A DNA stretch of 64,000 bases from Actinernus sp. WN-2022 (GCA_030867875.1 JAOWCC010000655.1:6673083-6737082); one strand, 5' to 3'. Numbered from the stretch's first letter, positions 9,568 through 22,364 are shown. Notes: a model not told the origin generated them from the letters alone. Translations and numbers: made by a program.

Positions 9568-9888
9568 AGGAGCCCATTACCAGGAGCGTCCATATATACT
9601 ATACCCGTGAGTCAGCGTATGACCGGTTTGAGCTATTTTTAGAACATGTTCCCGGGTAACTGCCTTCTGACTCTGCTGCGATCGTGCATATGCTCGCTGT
9701 AATTATCGAATCGATGTTCTTTGAGGTGATTTTACTGACGCTGCATTGTCCTGACTATGGTTTGATTGGATTCCCAAAGTGTGGGCACGTGAACTCCCGT
9801 GAGATCTGTTCTAAATATAGCTCAATCCGGTCATACGCTGACTCACAGACCTAGTACGGGAGATGGACGCTCCTGGTAATGGGCTCCT
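9568..9888. mobile_element. AGGAGCCCATTACC foldback MITE, copy 1
   Basis: Left arm starting AGGAGCCCATTACCAGGAGC is inverted at 9,808-9,888. A partial direct copy of the left arm precedes it at about 9,499-9,560. The same family ends flank 10,381-10,734. Confidence 0.75.
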
Positions 9889-10161
9889 GATATGCCCTGA
9901 GTTTCAGTAACTTTACGATCCCCCCCCCCCCCCCGTATGATAAATGGGTGTATAGGTATGTGCGGGCCATAGGTTGCAGAACCGGAACCGGAAATAGCTC
10001 CAGAACCCAGATTACCAAGTTGTGAAAACGAAGCCTGCGGCACATATACATGACGTCATAAACAAGGGTGCCCCCACCCCCATCCCCCACTGGACTTTAT
10101 GACATTCCTACAATTAACGAGCACTCCGTCTAATATATTTTGGAAAATCAAGAGACCATGC

Positions 10162-10338
10162 AATAGCCCACTTCCGCGATATGCTTTATTTGTCACGCAC
10201 AAAGGTTTCAATACGAGGCTCCGTGCTAAATTAAATTTATTATTTTCTCTGTGAAAAGAATAAATTGAATTTAGCACGGGGCCTCGTATTGAAACCTTTG
10301 TGCGTGACAAGTAAAGCATATCACGGAAGTGGGCTATT
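10162..10338. mobile_element. foldback MITE (AATAGCCCACTTCCG arms)
   Basis: Arms of about 75 bp (AATAGCCCACTTCCGCGATA...) are inverted almost perfectly around a short AT-rich loop at 10,233-10,268. No ORF. Confidence 0.8.
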
Positions 10339-10380
10339 ACTTTCTTCTTACAGTCCAAAGCTCTTGTAAACTTATGCATG

Positions 10381-10734
10381 AGGAGCCCATTACCAGGAGC
10401 GTTCCTATGTCATGCCCCCAGCACAGGAGTAGATGTTGCTATATTTAGAATTGCTGGTTTTCACTTGACGTCATAGCCGCCATGTTGGTGCCCTTAAACA
10501 ATAGATTCCTCGTTAGCTCCTTTTGTTGGGGCACCAACATGGCCGCCATGCCCTTTGTCATTTGAATCTCTGGGGATTGAGTGAAAACCAGCAATTCGAA
10601 TTCCCGCGTTGAAAGTGAGAAGAATGATAATGAATAATAATGAGAAGTGACGTTAGCTATCTGATTTGCTAAGACAACATGGCCTTTGTTTATTTCGCGC
10701 AAAAGAAGATGGACGCTCCTGGTAATGGGCTCCT
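10381..10734. mobile_element. AGGAGCCCATTACC foldback MITE, copy 2, with nested MITE
   Basis: Termini AGGAGCCCATTACCAGGAGC and GCTCCTGGTAATGGGCTCCT match the family at 9,568. It contains a second palindromic element at about 10,449-10,596. Confidence 0.7.
10449..10596. mobile_element. ATTGCTGGTTTTCAC MITE, copy 1
   Basis: Inverted arms ATTGCTGGTTTTCACT...; internal GCCGCCATGTTGG palindrome. A second copy in opposite internal orientation lies at 25,817-25,963. Confidence 0.75.
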
Positions 10735-11160
10735 AATGACATACACAATTCAGCTAGCTCCTATAAACATCATAAATATCTTTAGAAAAGCAGTAAAGTC
10801 ATGCATACAGAAGTCGATCAACGACAAATGATCAACAACAAACGTTTTTATTGAAAACTCAAGAACAGTTAAACTAGGAAAATCTTTCTCAAGAATTGGT
10901 GTACATATCTAGAATAGTCTATCCTTATCTCTTAGGTCACTCATGAAATCTCACTTTAAACTAAAAATCAAAGAGACACTTCTAAACATTTTGCAAAATG
11001 ATACCTATCTTGAAGTCCCAGAAATATTAAAGCGAATTAAAAAATAGATTGATGTACAATTCCTGTTACTACTTTTACTCCCCAACACTTAGTCCTATAT
11101 TCTATTTATGTTACCGTACTTACTGATTTATTCCCTTACTAAGCAGAGAGCATCTGCTTT
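10735..11160. other. gene-free AT-rich stretch
   Basis: No ORF, RNA or clear repeat was seen here. Confidence 0.5.
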
Positions 11161-11345
11161 TAGTATATACCACACCAGTGAATATCACTTCTCGCGCGCT
11201 CTGATTGGCTACTCAAACAGTGAATATGATTTCATATTCACCTCCAAGCAAGGCAGCGATCATCTCGCTCGAGTTTTTGTTCATTTGACAGAAAATAAAA
11301 TAACTATTTGGTGCTGGCTATTCACCTGAAGTGTGGTATATACTA
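11161..11345. mobile_element. non-autonomous MITE of the tyrosine-recombinase element
   Basis: 185 bp with the same ends as the recombinase element at 23,785-25,666. The left end shares TAGTATATACCACACCAGTG and the following ~60 bp (CTCTGATTGGCTACTCAAAC). The right end shares GACAGAAAATAAAATAACTA and ends GTGGTATATACTA. It is best read as an internal deletion derivative mobilised in trans. No clear target duplication is present. Confidence 0.8.
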
Positions 11346-13156
11346 AAACAGTAACTGTTAAATGTAACAGTTACTGATTTTTGTCCTCACCTCCCGCCTC
11401 GAATAGTTTTTTAACTAACTGCGGGTTTGGCAAGTTAATTGTTAAAACATATTAATATATTACTAATAATTATCAAACTCATTAATAATTCATGAAGCAA
11501 AAACAAAGGAAATTAATAAAATATCAGTCTTTAATTCTACTAGAGATTTCGTCCTGATTTACATAAACTTTGGCTTTGATTTACTCGGCCAAAATAAGTC
11601 GTATCACCAAAATAACTGAAAACATGACTCTACATCTAGACGTTTCATAAGTGCGATAAAGAATTCGCGTCCGATCTTTATGGGACTTACAAACTCTGGC
11701 TTTCAGCTCGAGTTTGTAAATCCCATAAAGATCGTCCGCTCATTCGTTATCTAGTACATATTGATTGATTCTCAATTTTTGACAACTGAAGAGTTTCTAA
11801 AGTTTATAATATTGGATTAATTATCCTATCGGTAGTATTCGTAGGAAACACTTATCCTAATTACGCTAGTGTTAGGGTTATGTTGGAGTTGGTGTTATTG
11901 TTGATAGGAATGGTAGGAATCATGTAGGAATCATGTAGGAATCATATCGATAAGTAATAATTATGTTATATATTTCGTAGTAGGCCCGAAAAATACAGCC
12001 AATCTCTCCTTGTCCTCCATTTTTTAAACTGGACTGACAATTACAAAGATAACGCTCGTTCCTCTTCAAATGATAAGCTTTTAATCCTAAATCAGTTGTT
12101 TCGGTATCAGTTTTACTAGTGCCAATATGGCATAAACTAATTCAGGCAAGGTCTGCGGTTTGTGCTGACAGATGCATGGCACTAACACACGCGCATGCCT
12201 ATGATCTTTAGTGAGGCCGATGGTCTTGGAGTCTATGCCATGCTGATGAGTCCTAACAAGGACGAAACAGCTGTACATTGGTGCCGCCCCATACGTGTTA
12301 GATGCTCGCTTCATCTTGGCGTGGCGCCATGCAATTTGCTAGATTTACATTACAATTTATAATACAATACATTATCCTAAAAAAAACTAGCGAAAACACT
12401 AAAATTATTTACACTCAGAATCAGTAGCTGTATTAACAACCAATGTATCGCTTCTTCTGTAGCTAGGGTTTTGAATGAAATCTGATCTAATTTTGGACAA
12501 ATAAGCCACAGAAAGAGGGCCAGAGGAGATCATAAAGTCTGTGGATGGCTGAAAGGTACTTGGCTTGCTTTTGAAATAGGCAATCTTTGTGAAGGGATTT
12601 TGCTGTGGATATCACTAATCCACGAGCAATTGATGAGGCCGTGCCCGCAATAAAGCACTGTATATGCTTCTTCAATGGTCCTGTGAACTAATCTACATTT
12701 AAAAAACCCTAACCTTCCACAACGGGTGCTTAGAGCTAGTAACTAATTTGGATAACTGCCCAAGGATTAGTGAAACCCTTTTTCTGTTGTATTTCTGCTT
12801 TGACACACATCCACAAATCAAAAAAACTATTCAATTGAAATCCTTGAAATTCTGCAGTTGGTGGGGTGGGGGGAGGGGTGGGGGGGGGGGGGGGGGGAGG
12901 GGGATTACCCAGCACGCAATTGGAGGCGTGTGCTGAAAAATGTGGCCATAGGCAAACCACGATAATGAAGTGAAAACTATAATAGACGTGTTTACATATT
13001 GTTTGTGAAGTAAACAAGAATAAAACGTGTTTTACATACTATGTGAATTTGTCATTTTTTACCCTCCCTCTCCTCCCCCTACTTTTGAGACTGCTCAATT
13101 TACATCCTTGTATGTTTGAATGTGTAACTACACTCCCAGTTTCTTCAGATAATTGC
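11346..13156. other. gene-free region with a small foldback and a G-run
   Basis: Contains a 61-bp palindrome at 11,673-11,733 (GATCTTTATGGGACTTACAA arms), a triplicated GTAGGAATCAT near 11,925, and a G-rich run at 12,858-12,903 with quadruplex potential. No convincing gene. Confidence 0.5.
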
Positions 13157-13812
13157 AATTGGGCCGCGTCAGGCAAAAAGGGCCCGGAAGACATAATATG
13201 TAAATGTATTTTGAAATTATACCATGTGTTTTATACTTGTGGTGCGATTACAATATGCATCGCGAGCGCCACATTGTGCTACTCACAAGTAGTGTTGATT
13301 TCATGAAATTGACAAGTGAAATCGAAGACAAAATTTACGATATTTTTACACAAGGGTTTGATCATTTGCAGACGCAAATGATTCCTTATCATCAGACGAT
13401 TGTTTCAAGGTGTAACTATTGCTAAAATCGTATTATGAGCTACGGGGAGCAGAACGACTGCAGAAAAGGCATTTTTTTTGCCAAAAAGTGACTATCTGGT
13501 TCATCTTATTAATTTTTACTCTTTAATGCCAGCAGGTATAAATGAATGTCATACATCAAAATCATCCCCTATGATAGGATTCCTAATTTTTGTGGTCATA
13601 TTTGTAATCGGGCCCTTGCATCAAAATCACGTAAATTTCACCCCTGATTTTTGTCGTAAATTTCTTGAAACTGACATTTATTGTTAGGAATGAAATTTAG
13701 AGCTCCTCGTCAAGATTATAATACAATCTTCAACCTGTTATTAGGAACACCATTGCAGGAATTAGTTAACTTGAATGTAGTCCGGGCCCTTTTTGCCTGA
13801 CGCGGCCCAATT
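13157..13812. mobile_element. non-autonomous TIR element (GGGCCGCGTCAGGC ends)
   Basis: About 31-bp inverted repeats: AATTGGGCCGCGTCAGGCAA at left and TTGCCTGACGCGGCCCAATT at right. If AATT is the target duplication, the element proper is 13,161-13,808. The interior has no intact ORF. Confidence 0.7.
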
Positions 13813-14260
13813 ATTATTCAAGTTTGATCAAGGTCGGCTGCAGAATATAGTGTTCATTGTTATTGCAGAATAATTTCTCATCAATTTTATTAGATTAATA
13901 GGGGGTTTCTTGGTGTTACAGATCACCACATGACGTAAAACAAACAAAAACTATTGTCTTCTAAAGCAAACCATTACCCTGAAATAAAAAAAGAAACCTA
14001 ACTACAGAAAACAATCCAACGTGTCTGCTACACCATGACGTACCGGCCATTAATTGTGCCTGTATATACGTCAATATAATTATAGGCATATAGCAATATA
14101 GTATTCAGAGTGGTTTATAACAGTACAATTCTCGAAGGTTCGGCCTCGGTAAACACGTTTGAGACCGAGGCTGGGTAAACAATTAACAATAGGTTTATTC
14201 CAAGATGGCCGCCGCGTGGGTAGGTCTATAGTCTTCACAATATCCAACTCTTTGCCTGAC
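13813..14260. other. gene-free stretch
   Basis: Only a short hairpin near 14,140-14,170 (GGCCTCGGTAAAC) and a solo GGCCGCC motif near 14,206 are visible. Confidence 0.4.
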
Positions 14261-14269
14261 TGCAGTGTT

Positions 14270-15270
14270 AATTCGTATAACCAAAATGCACACATAACTT
14301 ATGTAGCTCCTTCACAACTCACACAAGACAAATATTCATCTACAAATGCTTCTCAGCCTTTCAAACTTCATCTTGGTGTTTGTAGTTTTGGTATCTGTAC
14401 TTTTTACATTCAGCAGGCACCAGAGACAGTAGAACGACTGGAAAACAGATCAAGCCAGTGTCATCTGCAAAAGACCTTGGGTGTCATTGTGGACCGCCAT
14501 TTAAAGTGCCTATAACCTTTTGGAATTTTTATAGCTATGAACCTCAGGAAAGTTTTGAATACTTCTGTGAAGAATTTTTTGGTTTACAGTAAATACTTTG
14601 TTTGATATCGTGTAAATGTGACCTTTTGTGACCTTTCCTGACCCATGACAGCGTAAGTAAAAGCTTGGGTCGATAGCTGTTTAGACGTCATTCATTAATG
14701 CCGATTATTCTCCATGCATGGCGCCTTTCTACCACAACAGCATCGATGCATAGAAAATATACACAGTTTGTGAGTTGTTAGTAAAGAAAAAGTCATTTTA
14801 GTCGACATGTTAAGTATTTCTTCAAATGATTGCAAAGCCGAATTAATTATATGACGTCAAGATGACGTCTGTACAGGAATCGACTCAAGCTTTTACTAAC
14901 GCGGTCATGGGTCAGAAAGGTCACATTTACACGATTTCACACAAGCGTAGAACATAAAGTTTCCGGCACTGTATACCAAAAGTTCTTCGCAGAACTACTC
15001 AAAACGTTTCGGAGATTCATAGCAGTTTTATAAAAAATGAAAAAAGGTTAAATGCACTTTCACGTACGACTGCCACATTAGTAAATTAGTTTCTTCATGT
15101 ATGGCTAAACTCTGCCAAATTAACCAGGTTAAGGATAGTTTTGACAGTGAAACACTATGTTTAATTATTTCGGCTCTAGTCATTAGTAAACTCCTTTACC
15201 GTACTTCAATATGATCAAATATATCTGCCACAAATATTAATGAACTTCAGGCTGTTCAGAGATCATCACG
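14270..15270 (+). pseudogene. CR1-like RT remnant split by a foldback element
   Basis: Before 14,503 the plus strand reads SSQCHLQKTLGVIVDRHL-like thumb sequence. After 15,060 it resumes with HISKLVSSCMAKLCQIN and later VISKLLYRTSI, the expected downstream RT region. The two halves were separated by the palindrome at 14,503-15,060. Several stops show it is inactive. Confidence 0.65.
14503..15060. mobile_element. 558-bp foldback element inside an RT remnant
   Basis: The left arm AAAGTGCCTATAACCTTTT... is inverted at the right (...AAAAAAGGTTAAATGCACTTT). Imperfect pairing extends about 200 bp on each side (for example GTGTAAATGTGACCTTTTGT). No coding. Confidence 0.7.
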
Positions 15271-15901
15271 AACACTCAATGAGAGGACGGAAGTGGGTGT
15301 GTACTGTAAGTACGTCGGCTAAAACCTTTGAAAGTTATCCCGCATTCCATTCATACTTTCCATTACCCACGCTGTGTTTCAAGGTTTGAGGTGTCTAAAT
15401 CCCCAATAAGTCTATTAGACGATTCTGAACCGGAATTCATTTTTCCCGGCCATTGTATGGTTTTCAAAATGCTTAGATTTAGAATTTGACTACAAAATGA
15501 CCAATAATGGTGAGTACATCGGTAGATAGTCATGGATTTAGTTGGAAGCCGTGAGATAGAAAACTGGCAAGGGATCCTGGCTTCGAAAGATACTGGTCCG
15601 GCACTGGGCTGTTTCTTCTTCTTCATGTATTCAGTCGTATTCACCGGGAGAACCCGGCTTGGCAGACTAGTCTGCAATTTCGCTTAATTTCTCATACAAT
15701 TAGTAAGCAATTGTTATTTTGTCATTTAGTTTTCTATCACTGAGTGTGTTAGAATAGTTGAAGTGGTAAATAATTTGTTTTCATTATAGAGTACTTCAGC
15801 CGGAAGGAAATCAATATCAAGTCATTATTTTAAAACTGTTTTTTATTGTTACATTTATGTGACAATTTTTATTTTATTCCATTATTTACTGTTCATGATT
15901 T
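15271..15901. other. gene-free stretch
   Basis: No supported feature. Confidence 0.4.
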
Positions 15902-16118
15902 CTACGGTTTATCGCTAGCAGTAGCACGCTCCGACGAAACGTCTGGATGCCACAAGGTCTGGCTTAAAGTTACTCCGTACTCATTTAAAATGTTTACATA
16001 CAAAAAATACGGTTTATCTCTAGCAGTAGCACGCTCCGACGAAACATCTGGGCGCCACTGGTCTGTCCTAAAGTTACTCCGTACGCATTTAAAATGTTTA
16101 CATATAAAAAAATTCTTC
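15902..16118. repeat. two tandem ~108-bp units
   Basis: Units begin TACGGTTTATC(G/T)CTAGCAG at about 15,902 and 16,010 and share the CGCTCCGACGAAAC segment; about 90% alike. Confidence 0.85.
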
Positions 16119-16219
16119 AAATATTTCATAATTTTGATCAACCATCTGTAACAAAGAAAAAGGCTCAAACGATTACTTGTTTAAAGTCGGGACTAATTCT
16201 AAAGAATGCTGCTGGAAAA

Positions 16220-16372
16220 AATATTATTACTACTATTACTGCTATTTCTACTATTGCTATTACCGCTATTACTACTATATACTACTATTAATATTACTAT
16301 TACTATTACCACTATATACTACTATCACTACTACAGTAACAACTACTACTATTACTATTACTATTATTATAA
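16220..16372. repeat. ACT/ATT trinucleotide microsatellite
   Basis: Degenerate TATTACTACTATTACTG-type trinucleotide run with interruptions. Confidence 0.85.
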
Positions 16373-16531
16373 TACAAGCTAAAAAATGTGTTATTTGATT
16401 TGTTGAAAGCAGTAGTATTTCAGCGTAATTTGTAATACCTATATGTAAGTATTACAAACCCATATATGGTAGCTCTTGCCATATCTGGAAAACACGCACC
16501 CAGTGTCTTTTTGATCTTGTCTTGAAAAATG

Positions 16532-16740
16532 GAAGCCTGCAGAACAGGCGCTTTTCCGATACGAGCGGAGCGGGCAAAGAAATCGCTACAAACGGACTTA
16601 ATCCTCATTACTAACCGTTTCTATTCTCGATTCTTAATTCTCGAAATACTTTTTCAGGGGAACGATAGCCTGCAGAACAGGCGCTTTTCCGATACGAGCG
16701 GAGCGAGTTCTGATACCGATCCGAGCGAAGCGAGAAAAAA
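16532..16740. repeat. pair of AGCCTGCAGAACAGGCGCTT direct repeats
   Basis: The 38-bp block starting AGCCTGCAGAACAGGCGCTT occurs at about 16,532 and 16,667. CTGCAGAACAGGCG contains a small palindrome. Family unknown. Confidence 0.7.
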
Positions 16741-17395
16741 TAAGCGCCTGCCGCCATATTACGGAAATTTGAATTCTGCCCCTTTTCCACATGGATTAAC
16801 ATGATTACTGAACATGTCAATCAAACTTTGTGTGCTCGTGACTTATATGTAGAGTTCATTGTTATTACCTTTATTTCTCCTGTCCAAGTCTCGACAATGT
16901 GGGATTTATTCACGACCACGGCCTCTATAAAGTCGTTCAGTCCCCGCTCAGTTTTTCCTTCATCAGTTCATTTACTCGACCCTGACTTTCACTAGAACAG
17001 CCTCTGACAGCAGAAGCGAAAATTACTTTAGGAAACTCAGTAATTTCCTTCATTTCTACGTCTAGATCGTAGAGGGAGATGGCTTTTAAGTCCCAGTGTA
17101 TTCAGTTTCGATTAACTGATCCTTTGATGCTTTGCAAATAGGACAATGCCGAAGCGCTGCGTCCTGTCTGACTCGACTTCCACGGCAAACAGTTGGAAAA
17201 TAAGGCTTTCACCTGTTGGTAAAATCGCCAAAATATCTCGCTTAGAAAGTACAAATGTAGACTATTCACTGCCTTCTTTGTTCTTCTAAATACTTTCCTG
17301 GATTAACGCTCAACCTCTCGATCACTTCTCTCTTGTCGCCGCCATTTCAGTCAGTTCGCAGGAGGAATGTGCGACATTTCGTGACACATGACAGC
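16741..17395. other. gene-free stretch
   Basis: No coding or RNA feature could be supported. Confidence 0.4.
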
Positions 17396-17945
17396 GATTA
17401 CTTAATACCGGTATTACTTATTATAGGGATTACTTAATACCGGGATTACTTAATATAGGGATTACTTAATACCGGGATTACTTAATACCGTATTACTTAA
17501 TACCGGTATTACTTAATATAGGGATTACTTAATACCGTATTACTTAATACCGGTATTACTTAATATAGGGATTACTTAATACCGGGATTACTTAATACCG
17601 TATTACTTAATACCGGTATTACTTAATACCGTATTACTTAATATAGGGATTACTTAATACCGGTATTACTTAATACCGTATTACTTAATACCGGTATTAC
17701 TTAAAAACGTATTACTTAATACCGGTATTACTTAATACCGTATTACTTAATACCGTATTACTTAATACCGTATTACTTAATATAGGGATTACTTAATACC
17801 GGGATTACTTAATACCGTATTACTTAATACCGGTATTACTTGATACCGTATTACTTAATACCGGTATTACCTAATACCGGTATTACTTAATACCGTATTA
17901 CTTAATACCGTGTTACTTAATACCGGTATTACTTAATACCGTACC
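17396..17945. repeat. ATTACTTAATACCGG minisatellite
   Basis: About 35 units of 15-17 bp in three flavours: ATTACTTAATACCGGT, ATTACTTAATACCGT and ATTACTTAATATAGGG. The variants alternate in short higher-order blocks. A near-perfect hairpin (ACGGCGATTTCATCGATGAA...) follows directly at 17,958-17,989. Confidence 0.9.
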
Positions 17946-18489
17946 TACTTGAGAGAGAACGGCGATTTCATCGATGAAATCGCCGTTATCCCTCAAGTAA
18001 GGGATGCTGTTCGCAGGCTAACGAACGGCCATTTTCCAAATTGAATATAATTACTTTTCAACTTTGGGATGTCCACCGGGTAACTCAAAACGAACTTGCA
18101 CATACTGAAGCTGACTGAAAATATCCGTGACCGTCTGCTAGTATCGAGCAGTTGTAAAACACAACACTGCGGAAGGGCAAACAGCCTTTCTTTGGCGCCA
18201 TGCTCTAGAACAGAGATGTCTGGTTGAGAGAACCAGATTATTAATTTTAATAAAATGCATCACACTAAAATGATTTAAATATAAAGACCATCATGACAGC
18301 TTTAGTCATTTTCATTGACAGAACATAACACCTAACCTGACCACAACTTAATTATTTAATCCTCGGGTGTACTTACAGTACAAACCCACTTGCGTCCACT
18401 CATGAGGAAATACCTGCTATACGCCAGCTAGTGGCTGCCCGTTAGGGAACAGCTGCTGTACAGAGAGTCACTTAGTCAGCTTAGTGAGT

Positions 18490-18715
18490 TATGACTTACA
18501 AATGTATCAACAAGCTTGTGCCACCATATTTGTGCGATAAATCCACAATCGTCAAACCCGCAATTGTGAGCTACTGCAAATCCCGGTTTTTAGAACTGCT
18601 TCAGAGCAAATAACTTTCTATTTTAGAGTAGTCAAAATATGGGATAACCTTGGCAATGATTTAAAACAGACAACTTCCCTTGGTAGCTTTAAGAAGCTGG
18701 TAAAAGGTATGGTCG
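18490..18715 (+). pseudogene. non-LTR RT C-terminal fragment
   Basis: Plus-strand frames read IPVFRTASEQITFYFRVVKIWDNL and then SLGSFKKLVKG, the typical last motif of CR1/L2-like ORF2 proteins, with stops upstream. Remnant only. Confidence 0.55.
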
Positions 18716-20364
18716 ACAGTATATGGTCAATTGCATGGTTGACTGCACCAACCGGCTGCATCCCCAATCAACTGGTGCCCCACACCAGTGACCCGTGTAC
18801 AGTACTAACAGAGTCAGTTCTAACCGTTGTGAAAAGCACAGACTGCATCTGTCCTGGCTCTCCGTACTAAGTACCAGGAAGAAGATGAAGTTGAAGCAAT
18901 GAGAATTGCCTTAGCAAAGTCGAGCGAAGACCCGCAGGTAATCTATTGAGTATTTTTGCGCTGAGTTACTTTCAACAAAATCTGCCCAACTCCAGGACTT
19001 GGTCGCAGGGACACCCAACGAGAAAAATGTGTAAAATGATTAATCCTCTTATATTTTGGTTATTTTACTTATTTTCACTCACTGTAAATCATGTTTTGTC
19101 TTTGCTGGCAGAAGACATCTGTTCTTCAGTGCCAGCTAGCTAACTCTCTTGAAAAATCTCCCAGCTGTTAAAGGTGTATGCAGAAAGTCCCAGGAGACAT
19201 TAAAGTAAACTTTTGCAGAACAAATAATGTTTCCCAGCTGAGCTGGTAAACTCTTGTTGTTTTATTCAGGTAAAAGTGCTATGAAGAATTTCCCAGCTCA
19301 AAGCGATACGAAGAATTTCTCAGCTTAAACGGCAAGTTGAAGAAATTTCCAGTCATTTTTAAAATTCAGACTTTCCCAGCTGAAAAATCTGATGTGCGTT
19401 GCAGAACGCCGGATATTTTGCAGAACAGTTCGTTGGGTGCCCCTGTTGGTCGTGTCGACAGCAGTGGATCCGCCATGCACGGTAAGAAACAACACTAGTT
19501 GTTTTCGTTATTTAATTCTTGTTTCTGATACTTATTTAGTATTTTTAAGACGTCTTATGGTATACTCGCAGAAGTCGCGGAGGAAGGTAAAAGTCGCGGG
19601 TACCCAAAAACATTTTAGAAAATCTAAATAAGTATAAAAATAAGTGTAAAAATTAGTATGGAGTATATTTAAAAGTGTTTATGTTGAGTCTTATAAATGA
19701 AATAAAATTTGAATGAGGAACCCACGACCCCCGACCCGCGACGTTTAGTGAAATTCGGCTAAGGACGGACATTTAGAAAAGTAAACGGGGGGTGGGGACA
19801 TCTTTACCTTGCAGGAAAAATATTTCTGCCCATATATGGTGCAGGAATTTGTTTTTGCCTTCTTCCTCTTACGAAAGTTTTCATTTACTAATTTTTGCAG
19901 TTTTCAAATTTACTAAGGAGAGATTTCTTACAAGGCAGCACTAAATTGTTCTCAAGGGTACTCGGTCTTTATTTGAACAAGCGAGTAGCTACATCCGACG
20001 CCCAGCTGAGGACTGAGTTCATAGGGAGGGGGGCGGGGGCATAAAAATGCCACCATGGTTTTGAACGAAAAAGTTTTTCGGACTATCTGTGTGCATGAAT
20101 TTTTATTCGGGCCAGCGTTTGGGGATTCAAAAAAAATATGACCCTCCATCTCAACCCCTCCCCCTGCTAATTCTGACCAGTCCCTCATGAAACCCTAATT
20201 TAATTAGCAGTAAAACTTTGTAATTAGAAGGGACCGTGACCACCTTTGGGGGTTGTGAATTGGAAGATGGAAAATAGCATTTACAAACAGGTTTTGTTAA
20301 TAACATGCACTACCGATCTCATACGAGTGCCTTTAAATATATGAATTAAGATTTGTTTGCCATC
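18716..20364. other. mostly gene-free region; one weak exon candidate
   Basis: A 90-bp plus-strand segment at about 18,857-18,940 (TKYQEEDEVEAMRIALAKSSEDPQ) is followed by a GT donor. GGGCACCCAACGA-type sequence is inverted between 19,007 and 19,450. Neither is enough to call a gene or element. Confidence 0.3.
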
Positions 20365-21386
20365 CACAGGCAGCCCAAGCTCAGGTTACGAAAATATAAG
20401 GGTTTGTATGGGAGCGTAGCGAACTCCGTTTACTAGCCAGAAATACTGTAAGATATTTGAATGAAATGACTTACCTTGCCACTGTGATGTCTTCTGTCGT
20501 GTTTCTCTCCTTGTTGGGTAGTTTTAAGCTGATTTCAGCCGGTGTTTTTTTTCGGAGCCCCTTCTCAGCCCAAGCTCAAGTTACGAAAATATAAGGGTTT
20601 GTATGGGAGCGCAGCGAACTCCGTTTACTAGCCAGAAATAATGTAAAATATATGAATAAAATGATTTACCTTGCCACTGTGATGTCTTCTGTCGTGTTTC
20701 TCTCCTTGTTGGGTTACCGTAGTTTTAAGATGATTTCAGAGAAGGGGCTCCGAAAAAAACAACCGGCTAAAATCATCTTAAAACTACCCAACAAGGAGAG
20801 AAACACGGCAGAAGACATCACAGTGGCAAGGCAAATCATTTTATTCATATATTTTACATTATTTCTGGCTAGTAAACGGAGTTCGCTACGCTCCCATACA
20901 AACCCTTATACCGTATTTTAGGGTGTGCGCTTAATCGAGGGTGTGCGCTTAATCGAGGGTGTGCGCTTAATCGAGGGTGGGCGCTAAATCGAGGGTGAGC
21001 GTTTATTAAAAAAAGTTAATTTTAATTTTAATAGTTACAATAACTGGGAAGAATACAAGTTCTAAACTCCAGCACTATTATAGGGTATCACAAAAACGTT
21101 TTTTTTTTCAGTTTGTTTCAGTCATGATATGATTACCGTAACGTGAACTACCGGTAAGTTAGACATCCAAATCATCGTCTTCGTCTGTTTCGTCATCAAG
21201 AACGGTAATTGCATCACGACTGGCCTCTTCTTCATCAGACATTGTGATGTTTTGAAAGGGTCATCCGTTCCCACGTTTACTTCTCGATGTAGTGCCTCTA
21301 ATTGTGCCAAACCCGCATCATGTGGTCCTCGCTTCCATCTGTGGGGGTGCGGGGTGCGTTCGTAACTTGAGCTTGGGCTGCCTGTG
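20365..21386. mobile_element. CACAGGCAGCCCAAGC TIR element with nested insertion
   Basis: Ends CACAGGCAGCCCAAGC and GCTTGGGCTGCCTGTG are flanked by a 7-bp target duplication TGCCATC (20,358-20,364 and 21,387-21,393). The left arm is tandemly duplicated (20,365-20,568 and 20,569-20,755) and then inverted (20,756-20,910). The right arm is interrupted at 20,911-21,358 by unrelated sequence. The same family forms the MITE at 28,679-29,069. Confidence 0.8.
20911..21358. mobile_element. insertion with GTGTGCGCTTAATCGAGG repeats
   Basis: Starts CCGTATTTTAGGGTGTGCGC and carries four tandem copies of an 18-20-bp unit GTGTGCGCTTAATCGAGG. On the minus strand (about 21,120-21,330) a short acidic frame reads SDEEEASRDAITVLDDETDE. 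This could be the 3' end of a transposase gene, but no catalytic motif is visible. Confidence 0.5.
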
Positions 21387-21499
21387 TGCCATCTAGTACA
21401 ACCATGTGATTGCATTCCTGCAAAAGGTCCATCCATTATATGTAAATTCTCACAAGCATGAGTAGTTCCCCTAGCACAAACCATGTATTAATTAACCTA

Positions 21500-22354
21500 T
21501 TTCTAGGTGGCTAAGGCCACTCGGGGCCTCTTGTTTTTCAAGGAAATCTCCGACCTTTTGTATTCATTATTCCGCCGCTACACTTAACAGGTTTTGCAAT
21601 CGCGGGAGGCAATCAAAATGGGGCTATTTGAGTTATAACCAATCAGCTTTTAGCGCGCGAAAACATTTTTCAGCGCGAGCGCGCCCTCACTGCGAGCAAG
21701 TCTCTTTAAATATATTTTTCTTCATCAGCCGCGCGCGTGTCTTGAACGCCGATAGTTGCCTCAAAGAGAGCTGTATATAAAAAAGGTAAGCGAAAACAGA
21801 CCTTTTTTCATGTTAGCTGTCGTACAATAATCAATTTAAGGAAGTCAACCTATTGCCGGACAGTTTGTCTTGTACAGCTTGTTCCTTGTGGTTGCAAAAC
21901 GAAGTAAACTCTCGCCAAAACATTTCTTCCATTATAGACTTTAGTGCTTCTATTTAGTAAAATGTGTGTGGCGTGATACAAGTAAGTCGAGAAAGCGATT
22001 TTCTCCCTTTAAAAAATGGACTGCACCAGTATGGTTTCAAACCTATTATTATCGGTGGGCGTCGGTCCGAGTTAAAGCAAACCTTTCTGGAACCTCGTAA
22101 TTTATGCCATTACTTCTTCAGGGTAGGAAAATCTTCTGTTTTTCATACAATATTGAAAGGAAAGAAATTAAAGGTTAGAACAGGGTTCGCAGTACTCTTG
22201 GAATTTTACATATTTCTTCCTGGGCCCCTGAAAACACCTTGAAGTTCCACCTACTCCTGGCAGGTCACTTACCCTAAAAGCAATTTTTTTTTACCGTGAA
22301 ATTTCGGAGTTCTGGTTCCTGGAATTTTTCTGGAATGCCATCACCTCTCCGTAT
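21500..22354. other. gene-free; possible CpG-rich promoter-like patch
   Basis: Around 21,640-21,790 the sequence is rich in CGCG, has CCAAT (ACCAATCAG) and a TATATAAAAAAGG. No convincing downstream gene is present, so promoter function is speculative. Confidence 0.25.
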
Positions 22355-22364
22355 AAGTAATGGA

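Noticed and set aside
12736..13017. Proline-rich minus ORF
   Set aside because: Generated by the G/C homopolymer run at 12,858-12,903.
17396..17945. CRISPR-like array
   Set aside because: Units are contiguous 15-17-bp tandem repeats without unique spacers, in an animal genome.
18857..18940. Host exon (TKYQEEDEVEAMRIALAK) with donor
   Set aside because: No acceptor, start or partner exon could be supported; mentioned only as a weak candidate.
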